Source: Alphaproteobacteria bacterium
Lineage (GTDB): Bacteria; Pseudomonadota; Alphaproteobacteria; Micavibrionales; UBA2020
Reading direction: 5' to 3'
Assembly (NCBI GenBank): GCA_023136145.1
Contig: JAGLRU010000426.1
Span: 1 to 8,179 of the forward strand
DNA length: 8,179 bases
The notes beneath the pieces are model-generated. The model made no database searches and was not told the origin of the DNA. It worked only from the letters and a program-made list of their open reading frames with translations. Both the position numbers and the translations under genes were made by a program. Below, piece by piece: positions 1 to 6,671 of the stretch; positions within the stretch are counted from its first letter, which is position 1, and each line of letters starts with the position of its first letter.

Positions 1-2342
1 GATGGCATTTTCAGCAAAGCATGTTGAAGAACTTCCGTGATAAACGTTACAGGAACGATCTCCAGCCCTTTTTTAACATTATCAGGGATTTCAACCAAAT
101 CCTTGGCGTTTTCCTTTGGAATCAAAACCTTGTTTACGCCTCCACGCAATGCAGCCAGAAGTTTCTCCTTAAGACCACCAATCGGCAACGCATTCCCCAA
201 CAAATCCACCTCGCCCGTCATGGCAATATCTTTGTGAATTGGAATACCCGTTAACGCGGACACAATGGAAGTTACCATAGCAAGACCAGCTGAAGGCCCG
301 TCTTTCGGAGTCGCCCCTTCAGGAACATGAATATGAACTCCCACCGATTCGAAAATATTCGACTTGATTCCCAAAGAATGCGCACGAGACTTTACAAGCA
401 TCTCTGCAACCTGAATCGATTCCTTCATCACATCTCCGAGCTTGCCGGTCATCGTAACCTTGCCACCCTTAGTCACTGGAACCGTGACGGCTTCAATTTG
501 CAACAGCTCCCCGCCAACTTCCGTCCATGCTAAACCCGTCACGCAACCAACGCGATCCTTTTCTTCCGCCTGACCATATCGGAAGCGCGGAACGCCCGCA
601 TATTTCGCGATATTTTTCGGAGTGATGGAAATCGTTTGTTTTTTTCCAAGCATAATTTCCCTGATCGCCTTACGCGCAAGATTAGAAATCTCGCGCTCCA
701 GATTACGAACCCCTGCCTCGCGGGTGTAATAGCGCACCAAGTGCCGCAAAGCAGCATCGTTAATCAAAAACTCGCCCTTCTTTAGACCGTTATTCCCCAA
801 TTGCTTTTCAAGCAAATGACGCTTGGCTATTTCAACCTTTTCATCCTCGGTATAGCCCGGAATACGAATGACCTCCATACGATCCAGCAATGGCCTCGGC
901 AAGTCCAGCGTATTCGCGGTGCAAATAAACATCACATCAGACAGGTCGTAATCAACTTCAAGGTAGTGATCGTTAAAGGTGTTGTTCTGTTCTGGATCCA
1001 GCACTTCCAACAAAGCCGAAGAAGGATCCCCGCGCCAATCTTGGCCAAGCTTATCCACTTCGTCCAACAGGAAAAGCGGATTGGATGTCTTAGCCTTTTT
1101 CATACCGTGAATGATTTTTCCGGGCATGGAACCAATATAGGTTTTGCGGTGACCTCTGATCTCCGACTCATCCCGCACGCCACCCAACGACATCCGCACA
1201 AATTTGCGACTGGTTGCTCTTGCTATAGATTTTCCAAGAGAAGTTTTCCCAACACCCGGCGGACCAACTAAGCAGAGAATCGGCCCCTTCACTTTCCTAA
1301 CACGAAGCTGCACAGCCAGATATTCGAGGATACGCTCCTTAACCTTTTTAAGGCCGTAATGATCGTCCTCCAACACCTTCTCTGCGGATTTCAGATCCTT
1401 CATGGTTTTGGATCGCTTATTCCATGGAATAGCCACCATCCAGTCGAGATAATTGCGAACCACCGTTGCCTCTGCCGACATCGGACTCATCTGCTTGAGT
1501 TTTTTCAGTTCAGTCTGACACTTGACTCTTGCCTCCTTGCTCATGCGAGCTTTCTTAATTTTCTCTTCAAGTTCGATAAGTTCATCAACGCAGCTTTCAC
1601 CTTCGTTGAGTTCCTTCTGAATGGCTTTCATTTGCTCATTCAGATAGTACTCGCGCTGAGTTTTCTCCATCTGACGCTTAACGCGTCCACGAACGCGCTT
1701 ATCAATCTCCAAAACACCGATTTCGCCTTCCATGAATCTAAAAATCTGCTCCATCCGCTCAGATACATCCATTATCTCCAAAAGTTTCTGGCGATCGGGA
1801 ATCTTCAGGGAAAGGTACGATGCCACCGTGTCCGCCAATTTCTCTGGATCATCTATCCCAGTGATGGACGCAATGATTTCAGGAGGTATCTTCCTGTTCA
1901 GCTTTACATACTGATCAAACTGCGCAACGCAAGCACGCATCAACGCAGCAGTTGTCTCGTCTTCCGCCGGCAATTTCTGAAGAACATCAACAGTGCCCTC
2001 GAAATATTCCGACCTATCGGTATAGGAAATAATCTTGACACGGCTTTGCCCCTCGACCAGCACCTTCACAGTACCATCCGGCAGTTTGAGCAATTGAAGA
2101 ACCGTCCCCATCGTGCCTATATCGAATAAATCTCCCGGAGAAGGATCGTCCTGCTTGGCAGATTTCTGCGTCACCAGAACGATCTGCTTGCCAACCTTCA
2201 TCGCACTTTCCAGCGCACGAACAGACTTCTCGCGCCCAACAAAAAGAGGCACGATCATGTACGGGAACACCACGATATCCCTTAAAGGCAATACCGGATA
2301 TTTAACTCCAGTCTCAATCGTTGTTTCCGTTGTTTCATTCAT
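1..2342 (-). CDS. lon: ATP-dependent Lon protease (3' end cut by window edge)
   Basis: Cytosolic AAA+ serine protease that unfolds and degrades misfolded and regulatory proteins. The start is the ATG at 2340-2342 (MNETTETT), preceded by AAAGGA about 6 nt upstream. An open frame of 780 codons runs to the edge. Seen in order: N-terminal substrate-binding domain (about residues 12-205, PVLPLRDIVVFPYMIVPLFVG), a coiled helical linker (about 205-300), the AAA+ module with Walker A GPPGVGKTS (K366) and Walker B FLLDEVDK (D427, E428), and the protease domain with PKDGPSAG (S684) and GGLKEKLLAA (K727). The Ser-Lys spacing of 43 matches the E. coli dyad S679/K722. E. coli Lon has 784 residues, so only a short C-terminal tail is missing. 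All key residues are intact. It lies 126 bp downstream of clpP with no clear terminator between, so it may be read from the clpP transcript, from its own promoter, or both. Confidence 0.97.
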   Translation of the reverse strand, partial: MNETTETTIETGVKYPVLPLRDIVVFPYMIVPLFVGREKSVRALESAMKVGKQIVLVTQKSAKQDDPSPGDLFDIGTMGTVLQLLKLPDGTVKVLVEGQSRVKIISYTDRSEYFEGTVDVLQKLPAEDETTAALMRACVAQFDQYVKLNRKIPPEIIASITGIDDPEKLADTVASYLSLKIPDRQKLLEIMDVSERMEQIFRFMEGEIGVLEIDKRVRGRVKRQMEKTQREYYLNEQMKAIQKELNEGESCVDELIELEEKIKKARMSKEARVKCQTELKKLKQMSPMSAEATVVRNYLDWMVAIPWNKRSKTMKDLKSAEKVLEDDHYGLKKVKERILEYLAVQLRVRKVKGPILCLVGPPGVGKTSLGKSIARATSRKFVRMSLGGVRDESEIRGHRKTYIGSMPGKIIHGMKKAKTSNPLFLLDEVDKLGQDWRGDPSSALLEVLDPEQNNTFNDHYLEVDYDLSDVMFICTANTLDLPRPLLDRMEVIRIPGYTEDEKVEIAKRHLLEKQLGNNGLKKGEFLINDAALRHLVRYYTREAGVRNLEREISNLARKAIREIMLGKKQTISITPKNIAKYAGVPRFRYGQAEEKDRVGCVTGLAWTEVGGELLQIEAVTVPVTKGGKVTMTGKLGDVMKESIQVAEMLVKSRAHSLGIKSNIFESVGVHIHVPEGATPKDGPSAGLAMVTSIVSALTGIPIHKDIAMTGEVDLLGNALPIGGLKEKLLAALRGGVNKVLIPKENAKDLVEIPDNVKKGLEIVPVTFITEVLQHALLKMP

Positions 2343-2468
2343 TTTTTATCCTTTCGCGCTGTCCCTGTTACCTCATGAACATTAGCTATTATGAGTGCCT
2401 ACACAACGGCAAGACTACCTTCCAGATACCTGCGTCAAAATGAGCAGACAGTGTTTAATTACAAACTC

Positions 2469-3104
2469 TCAATCCGCTTTTTTATCATCCGTCTCAAACG
2501 GCTGCTTCTCAACAATCTGGTCAACGATACCAAAAGCCTTAGCTTCCTCCGCTGACATAAATCGATCCCGTTCCAGAGCTTCTTCAATCGCCTTCAATTT
2601 CTGACCGGTATGCTTCACATAAAGATCATTTAACCTATGACGCAAACTCAGAATCTCTTTGGCCTGAATCTCTATGTCCGTCGCTTGACCCTGTGCGCCA
2701 CCGGAAGGCTGATGAACCATAATACGAGAATTTGGGAGGCTATACCTCTTACCTGTAGCACCAGCAGCCAAAAGCAGCGATCCCATAGAACACGCCTGAC
2801 CAATGCACACCGTCGCAACGTCTGGTTTAATATACTGCATCGTATCGTACATAGCAAGTCCAGATGTCACGACACCACCGGGAGAATTGACGTAAAGATA
2901 TATGTCGCGCTTCGGATTTTCCGATTCCAAAAACAACAATTGAGCACAAACAAGACTCGCTACATGGTCGTCTACTGTGCCAGACAAGAAAATGATTCTC
3001 TCCTTCAACAAACGGGAATAGATGTCGTAGGAACGCTCCCCACGCGCAGTTTGTTCAACAACCATAGGTACCAAGGTGTTCATTTGCTCCGAAATATGCG
3101 TCAT
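2469..3104 (-). CDS. clpP: ATP-dependent Clp protease proteolytic subunit ClpP
   Basis: Serine peptidase that forms the tetradecameric barrel of the Clp protease and degrades chains fed in by ClpX or ClpA. From the ATG at 3102-3104 it has 211 residues. The catalytic triad is complete: S106 in GQACSMGS, H131 in MVHQPSGG and D180 in ERDRFMS; spacings of 25 and 49 equal those of E. coli ClpP (S111/H136/D185). The NSPGG oxyanion region is at 73-77. The start was chosen because AGAGGA lies 5 nt before this ATG; a longer frame from a TTG at 3128 would run through this ribosome site and lacks one of its own. It follows tig after 246 bp containing a large palindrome. The usual partner clpX does not follow; lon does. 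Confidence 0.97.
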   Translation of the reverse strand: MTHISEQMNTLVPMVVEQTARGERSYDIYSRLLKERIIFLSGTVDDHVASLVCAQLLFLESENPKRDIYLYVNSPGGVVTSGLAMYDTMQYIKPDVATVCIGQACSMGSLLLAAGATGKRYSLPNSRIMVHQPSGGAQGQATDIEIQAKEILSLRHRLNDLYVKHTGQKLKAIEEALERDRFMSAEEAKAFGIVDQIVEKQPFETDDKKAD

Positions 3105-3225
3105 GTGGTTCCTCTTTAATAATGGCAAAAAGATAAAGGTGACTGATCATTTCCGACCAGCCATCTATACTAGCAAGCTTGAAAGATTAGTTTAAGAAAT
3201 TTCTATACGACAGACTTAAAGTCAT

Positions 3226-3344
3226 CTCTAAAAACTCCAAAATCTTCCAATATCATCATTCCGGCAAAAGCCAGAATCTAATTGTTTCAAGAAGTTACAA
3301 GATTCCAAATTTCGCCGGAATGACGCAAAAAGAGGTTTTTAGAG
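3226..3344. repeat. 119-bp nested palindromic element between tig and clpP
   Basis: Outer arms are a perfect 10-bp inverted pair, CTCTAAAAAC (3226-3235) and GTTTTTAGAG (3335-3344). Inner arms are another perfect 10-bp pair, TCATTCCGGC (3256-3265) and GCCGGAATGA (3314-3323), extending imperfectly inward (GCAAAA against TTTCGC). A further GAATCT/AGATTC pair lies at 3274-3279 and 3300-3305. The layered symmetry and the TCATTCCGGC-type core resemble small dispersed intergenic palindromes (MITE-like) seen in many proteobacteria. Only one copy is in this window, so repetition in the genome is inferred. It begins 7 bp after the tig stop, so in RNA it would form a long 3' hairpin on the tig message and could limit read-through into clpP or protect the mRNA end. 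Confidence 0.6.
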
Positions 3345-3350
3345 GTAAAC

Positions 3351-4712
3351 CTAACCCTTTACAGGCATTTCCTGTTCGGCAGATTTTGCTAATTCCTCAA
3401 CAGTTACTTGACGTACGGTTATTTCAGCTTTTTCCAGAATGTGATCAACAACTTTATCTTCATATATCGGTGCCTTTAATCCTTCGAGAGCACCCTGATT
3501 TTTCTGATAAAATTCAAAAATCTGGCGTTCCTTTCCGGGATGGCGACGCGATTCACTGATAACAGCCTGCTGTAATTCCTGATTCGTAACCTCAATTTTA
3601 TTAATTCGCCCGACTTCAGCCAGAATAAGCCCAAGTTTAACTCGACGCTCAGCAATTTTCCCGTATTCCTTTTTCTCTTCTTCGGTAGCAGAGTCGTGAT
3701 TGCATTCTGAATCATGAACATGAGCAGGATCATCCGAAGGCGGTGGCTGCTGACCCTTCAGTTGCTGCAAAATGCCCTGAAATTCCGCTTCGACCATACC
3801 GCTCGGCACTTCAAAAGTATGTGCTTCATCCAATGCGTCCAGCAAACCGCGTTTTATGTTCATCCGCGCAATCTGCTCGTATTCGTTCTGAATCTGTTTC
3901 TCTACCGCTTCCTCTAATTTGGCCAGACTCTCGAAACCAATAGTTTTTGCGAATGCCTCGTCCAGCGCAGGAGTAACAAGCGAACGCAGCTCTTTTACAT
4001 CAACTTCAAATACAGCTTCTACGCCACGCAATTCCTCCTGCCCGTAATCTTTTGGGAAGGTCACTTTCACGACTTTATGATCTCCCACCTTTGCGCCAAC
4101 GAGCTGATCTTCAAAAGTACCAATAAAGCTTTTTGACCCCAACTCCAGCGCGAAATCACTGCTCTTCATGCCAGGGAAAGGCTTGCCATCCACAGTGCCA
4201 TCAAAATCAATAACGATGACATCACCATTAACGGAAACATGACTCTCTTCGATTTTTTCCGAAGTCTTGTTGCCAACGGCGATGCGCTCCAATGCCTCCT
4301 TAACAGCTTTAGCGTCCGAGTTCGCCGTCAGTTTTTCCAACTTGATACCAGAGAAATCCACCACATTAATTTCCGGCAGCAGCTCAATGGCCATAGTGTA
4401 TTCAAGCCCCTCTTTTTCATCGAATATCTTTACTTCAATCTTTGGGCGCATAGCCGGACGCAGCTCGTTTTCATTGATAGCCTTCAACGTGCTGTCGTTA
4501 ACAGTGCTTTCCAGCACCTCGCCCATCACCTCCTTACCGTACTTCGATTTTAGAAGTGTGATGGGAATTTTTCCCGGCCTGAAACCCGGCATGTTTGCCG
4601 TCTTGCCGATCTCCGCAAGTTTTTCGTCAACCTTCTGGCCAATTTCGTCTGCCGACAGCGTAACTGTGAACTCACGCTTCAGTGCTTCGCTTTTTGTCTG
4701 TGTAATTTGCAT
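3351..4712 (-). CDS. tig: Trigger factor, ribosome-associated chaperone and prolyl isomerase
   Basis: First chaperone to meet nascent chains at the ribosome exit. From the ATG at 4710-4712 it has 453 residues (E. coli 432). The N-terminal ribosome-binding domain carries the signature GFRPGKIP at 43-50, the same numbering as E. coli, which supports this start. The FKBP-type isomerase domain spans about 160-242 (DVIVIDFDGTVDGKPFPG). The helical C-terminal chaperone domain follows. An in-frame ATG at 4725-4727 directly abuts AGAGAGG, too close for a normal Shine-Dalgarno spacing, while the chosen ATG lies about 15 nt from it; the start is therefore slightly uncertain. An acidic, proline/histidine-rich insert at about 322-345 (PPPSDDPAHVHDSECNHD) interrupts the C-terminal domain. 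The gene begins 54 bp after tRNA-Leu with no terminator seen, so the two may share a transcript. Confidence 0.96.
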   Translation of the reverse strand: MQITQTKSEALKREFTVTLSADEIGQKVDEKLAEIGKTANMPGFRPGKIPITLLKSKYGKEVMGEVLESTVNDSTLKAINENELRPAMRPKIEVKIFDEKEGLEYTMAIELLPEINVVDFSGIKLEKLTANSDAKAVKEALERIAVGNKTSEKIEESHVSVNGDVIVIDFDGTVDGKPFPGMKSSDFALELGSKSFIGTFEDQLVGAKVGDHKVVKVTFPKDYGQEELRGVEAVFEVDVKELRSLVTPALDEAFAKTIGFESLAKLEEAVEKQIQNEYEQIARMNIKRGLLDALDEAHTFEVPSGMVEAEFQGILQQLKGQQPPPSDDPAHVHDSECNHDSATEEEKKEYGKIAERRVKLGLILAEVGRINKIEVTNQELQQAVISESRRHPGKERQIFEFYQKNQGALEGLKAPIYEDKVVDHILEKAEITVRQVTVEELAKSAEQEMPVKG

Positions 4713-4766
4713 CAGGTAAAATTTCATCCTCTCTGGTTTACAAACAGGCTCCCCCTCCCCTCGTGA

Positions 4767-4851
<85 letters not shown>

Positions 4852-4866
4852 AAATACAAGGAACCC

Positions 4867-4895
4867 GTTATATGCGACAGTACATTCATAGGAAA
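4867..4895 (-). promoter_or_regulatory. Candidate sigma-70-type promoter for tRNA-Leu (and tig)
   Basis: On the minus strand a -10 box TATAAC (4867-4872, 5 of 6 consensus) is followed by CGGG, a GC-rich discriminator typical of stable-RNA promoters. The -35 is weak: TTTCCT (4890-4895) at 17-bp spacing. The predicted start at about 4860 gives a leader of roughly 9 nt before the mature tRNA end at 4851. The position fits well; the weak -35 lowers confidence. Confidence 0.35.
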
Positions 4896-5042
4896 AAGGC
4901 AAGTATGACGCAATCATTTTATGTGGAATCAACCTCCATTAATGAGTTATTTATTTATTATGTTAATTTGCAACTCAACTTTGCCGCAAACCTGTCCAAC
5001 AAAGCAGGATAATTTCTTTATGACAAAGCTTATTACAGGCAC
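4873..5042. other. Gene-free AT-rich stretch between tRNA promoter and terminator
   Basis: Within the 380-bp gene-free stretch 4852-5231, this part is AT-rich and shows no open frame with a ribosome site, no clear repeat and no RNA signature that I can see. The rest of that stretch holds the tRNA promoter candidate, the terminator at 5043-5077 and the GC-rich palindrome at 5101-5148. The host/phage junction probably lies between about 4900 and 5231, but no direct repeat marks it. Confidence 0.4.
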
Positions 5043-5077
5043 AAAAAAACGCCCCGATCCCTTAGGATCGAGGCGTT
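5043..5077 (-). terminator. Rho-independent terminator for the 2TM-protein transcript
   Basis: On the minus strand the arms 5065-5077 and 5048-5060 form a 13-position stem (AACGCC..CGATCC type) with one internal mismatch (5054/5071) and a 4-nt loop (5061-5064). The stem runs into seven T residues (5043-5049). The orientation fits ending of transcripts from the 5232-5840 gene, about 155 nt after its stop. On the plus strand the run after the stem is poor (GTTGTTT), and no plus-strand gene needs it. Confidence 0.85.
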
Positions 5078-5100
5078 GTTTAAATCAATACCCTACAAAT

Positions 5101-5148
5101 CGTCACCCCCGCCTTGCGCGGGGGGTCTGGAAGCGCGTCTGCGCGTCT
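5101..5148. repeat. GC-rich palindrome plus 8-bp tandem repeat
   Basis: ACCCCCGC (5105-5112) and GCGGGGGGT (5118-5126) form a short very GC-rich hairpin with CTTGC between, followed by the tandem GCGCGTCT GCGCGTCT (5133-5148). Base composition contrasts sharply with the AT-rich flanks. The GTCA-CCCCCGC..GCGGGGG-TCTGG pattern resembles dispersed intergenic palindromes common in proteobacteria; I see only one copy here. It lies between the 5232-5840 gene and its terminator. Confidence 0.5.
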
Positions 5149-5231
5149 TATGAGTCTAGCTAAACCAACTGGACAAGTATCTTGATGAATTTTGTTTCCA
5201 GTACAATGCGCGGAATCTGGATGGTACGGTG

Positions 5232-5840
5232 TTATTTGGAAGTATTTTGAACAAGATGATTGTTGGATAATTTTTTCGGTTGCCAATTCTCAAATTTCCA
5301 CACATTCATTAACAACCTATGCCAAAAATCAATCTCATATTGATCGTCTTCTATTCCCTGAAATTTTGCTTCTTGATTGTGGCATAAAACATCCAATACA
5401 CGCAAAGTTGCCGGAACATCTCTTTGTATATTGGTCATATCATTCTTTATACGAATTAAAAACTCACTTGAATAGATTTCTGAATGAATTTTTATAGATA
5501 AATCATTAAATCTGTTGAACAAGTTGTTGTATTTTTCAGACCGTCTGGAAAAATCTATAGCTGAATCTGCCGAAAATATAGCCGCTACAATTAATCCACA
5601 GATACTTCCGACTAAAGGGTATTTAGAAAATACAGCAACGGCTGTACTCCCTCCAAATAAAGCTATACATATACAAAAATTATGTAGAAATTCAAAAGTG
5701 CTACATCTTTTTTTGCAATAACGCAGTGCTGACTTTATTCTAAAATCAATTTCATAAATAGAATCTTCTATTTCCTCTTTTTGCCCGTTGGACGGGCTGG
5801 AGGTGGAACTGTCTCCGATATTTTCTGTACCTTCTTCCAT
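5232..5840 (-). CDS. Two-TM membrane protein, SLATT-like candidate effector
   Basis: 202 residues from the ATG at 5838-5840, with AGGGAA about 4 nt upstream (5844-5849). The N-terminus (1-25) is polar and low in complexity. A helix with basic residues follows (33-46, RIKSALRYCKKR), then two hydrophobic segments, about 51-71 (FLHNFCICIALFGGSTAVAVF) and 74-92 (YPLVGSICGLIVAAIFSAD), with only a short turn between. Long amphipathic helices come next (97-150, RRSEKYNNLFNRFNDLSIKI), then a VLCHNQEAKFQG segment and an aromatic end (FWHRLLMNVWKFENW). Short helix, tight 2TM hairpin and Y/L-rich helix is the layout of SLATT-domain proteins, proposed as membrane-acting effectors in nucleotide-signal and other conflict systems. 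No cyclase or sensor gene is beside it. It lies at the end of a phage tail/lysis region, like cargo ('moron') genes, and overlaps the preceding 53-aa ORF by 73 nt. A holin or unrelated 2TM protein remains possible. Confidence 0.8.
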   Translation of the reverse strand: MEEGTENIGDSSTSSPSNGQKEEIEDSIYEIDFRIKSALRYCKKRCSTFEFLHNFCICIALFGGSTAVAVFSKYPLVGSICGLIVAAIFSADSAIDFSRRSEKYNNLFNRFNDLSIKIHSEIYSSEFLIRIKNDMTNIQRDVPATLRVLDVLCHNQEAKFQGIEDDQYEIDFWHRLLMNVWKFENWQPKKLSNNHLVQNTSK

Positions 5841-5929
5841 GACTTCCCTACACCCGATTTACATTTACTATTACGATACTCTTTTGTTGATTCTTGACTT
5901 TTTCTGTCATTGCCCTTATCCTTGATCAT
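5768..5929 (-). CDS. Small basic protein overlapping the 2TM gene; function unknown
   Basis: 53 residues from the ATG at 5927-5929, with AAAGGA 9 nt upstream (5939-5944). It has 17 Lys/Arg against 5 Asp/Glu, no hydrophobic segment, and ends in VPPPARPTGKKRK. A longer frame from a TTG at 5983 would translate the hairpin and is not credible. Its last 73 nt overlap the start of the 202-aa gene in another frame, and the ribosome site of that gene lies inside it, so translation of the two may be coupled. It could bind nucleic acid or the partner membrane protein, but nothing in the sequence shows this. I do not recognise the family. It may also be only a leader ORF. Confidence 0.5.
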   Translation of the reverse strand: MIKDKGNDRKSQESTKEYRNSKCKSGVGKSWKKVQKISETVPPPARPTGKKRK

Positions 5930-5939
5930 TGTTATAAGT

Positions 5940-5986
5940 CCTTTGAGATTATTATTAGCGTAATGCGCTAATAATAATCTCAAAGG
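5940..5986. repeat. Perfect 21-bp inverted repeat, RBS-masking hairpin
   Basis: Arms 5940-5960 and 5966-5986 are perfectly complementary over 21 bp with a 5-nt spacer (5961-5965). On the minus strand the second arm ends in CAAAGG, which overlaps the AAAGGA ribosome site (5939-5944) of the 53-aa ORF, so full-length RNA would hide that site. On the plus strand the hairpin is followed by six T residues (5988-5993), so it could also work as a plus-strand terminator, although no plus-strand gene precedes it. On the minus strand no T run follows, so termination there is unlikely. Confidence 0.9.
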
Positions 5987-6002
5987 GTTTTTTATTTGTC
6001 AA
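5974..6002 (-). promoter_or_regulatory. Promoter with start site predicted at the hairpin loop
   Basis: TTGACA (5997-6002, perfect -35) is followed after 17 bp by GATTAT (5974-5979, 4 of 6 -10 consensus), which lies inside the first arm of the inverted repeat. Counting 7 nt on, transcription would start near 5967, at the inner end of that arm. The resulting RNA lacks nearly all of the first arm, so the ribosome site at 5939-5944 would be free. It would drive the 53-aa and 202-aa genes to the terminator at 5043-5077. Confidence 0.5.
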
Positions 6003-6093
6003 TGGTTAGACCGTAAAGCGTACAAGTCCGTTTAATATTCCAAGTAAGTCCTGACCCTAAATTTTCTTTTCGCAAAGCTCCAGCCAAACAGCA

Positions 6094-6192
6094 TTATTCC
6101 AGTCGATCTGCTTTTTCGTTTCCTCCGTGTCCTACCGCGCCATATATACAGGCTGATAAATGTCGCAAAAACCAATCAAAAAAATCCTGCAT
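6094..6192 (-). CDS. Tiny phage-region ORF, 32 aa, unknown
   Basis: Starts MQDFFDWFLRHLSACIYG and ends NEKADRLE. The ATG (6190-6192) is 17 nt after the stop of the 152-aa gene and is preceded by AAAGGA at about 7-nt spacing, a good ribosome site for its size. The N-terminal half is amphipathic and aromatic, which would suit a membrane-touching peptide, but no family is recognised. Its TAA overlaps an ATG (TAATG) of a still smaller 20-codon frame (6032-6094) that I do not call. It is the last candidate of the tail/lysis group. Confidence 0.4.
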   Translation of the reverse strand: MQDFFDWFLRHLSACIYGAVGHGGNEKADRLE

Positions 6193-6209
6193 TGAATTTT
6201 CCTTTCATT

Positions 6210-6668
6210 TCATTTCAAATTGCGGGGTGGAAGTACCAAACTTACAGCCTGATCGTAGAGTTCCTTTTCATACCAGCCGGACGGTCTGCCGGATGGCGGA
6301 ACTCCGTTTTCATGTAAGACAATCCCACTAGCCAACAGCGTCATCAGAGGTCTTGAAGTCAAATCTATCCTGTCCGTACGCCTAACTTTCAGTGACTTCG
6401 CAATATGATGAATATAACTGTCAGTAGCATTTTCATGCGGTGGCGCAAAGCGATTGATAATACATTCCACCGTGTCCAGATTATATTTCAGATAGTAAGT
6501 CAGCAGCGTTCTCATCAGAGCGCGAAGACCATATAACGGAGTAGTGAACTCGACAAAATCCTTGTCTGTTTGTGGTGCAGGTTTTTGCCCCTGCCATACC
6601 GTTTTGGACAAGCGTATATTGCCGGGATTGTTGTTGCGAATCCCGCGTGGAAGAAAGATGGAAAGCAT
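6210..6668 (-). CDS. Phage protein of the 'GIRNNNPGNIR' type, probable peptidoglycan-active lysis or virion protein
   Basis: 152 residues. The N-terminus RGIRNNNPGNIRLSKTVWQG, followed by FVEFTTPLYGLRALMRTLLTYY and then INRFAPPHENATDSYI, is a pattern I know from phage proteins often labelled 'structural protein P5' or lysozyme-like; they are thought to act on peptidoglycan as virion lysin or endolysin. The catalytic residue cannot be assigned by eye. There is no signal peptide. The ATG at 6666-6668 has GGAGGA (6675-6680) upstream, and the stop of the preceding 77-aa gene lies between that site and the ATG, so the two are tightly coupled. The position next to a small membrane protein fits a lysis cassette. 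Confidence 0.8.
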   Translation of the reverse strand: MLSIFLPRGIRNNNPGNIRLSKTVWQGQKPAPQTDKDFVEFTTPLYGLRALMRTLLTYYLKYNLDTVECIINRFAPPHENATDSYIHHIAKSLKVRRTDRIDLTSRPLMTLLASGIVLHENGVPPSGRPSGWYEKELYDQAVSLVLPPRNLK

Positions 6669-6671
6669 TGT

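Noticed and set aside
539..757. Minus-strand 72-codon frame within lon, which might suggest a frameshift.
   Set aside because: The lon frame is continuous from Walker A (K366) to the catalytic serine (S684), exactly 318 codons; this other frame is a shadow.
801..2129. Long plus-strand open frames of 156 and 256 codons.
   Set aside because: They are antisense to lon, whose minus-strand frame has all Lon domains and catalytic residues.
2388..2413. Possible heat-shock-type promoter before lon (minus strand: CTTG near 2410-2413 and CATAAT at 2388-2393).
   Set aside because: The spacing is short for both sigma-70 and alphaproteobacterial RpoH patterns and the -10 region does not match CYTATNT; position alone suggests it.
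3165..3200. Possible clpP promoter (minus-strand TTAAAC, 17 bp, TAGTAT).
   Set aside because: Only 3 of 6 and 4 of 6 consensus matches in AT-rich DNA; not better than chance.
5080..5286. 68-codon minus-strand frame containing RRADALPDPPRKAG.
   Set aside because: It runs through the GC-rich palindrome and overlaps the 3' end of the 202-aa gene; the translation reflects the repeat and not a gene.
5940..5993. Inverted repeat read as an ordinary intrinsic terminator of the phage operon.
   Set aside because: The T run lies on the plus-strand side only; on the minus strand, where all nearby genes are, the hairpin is followed by ACTTATAACA and the ATG.
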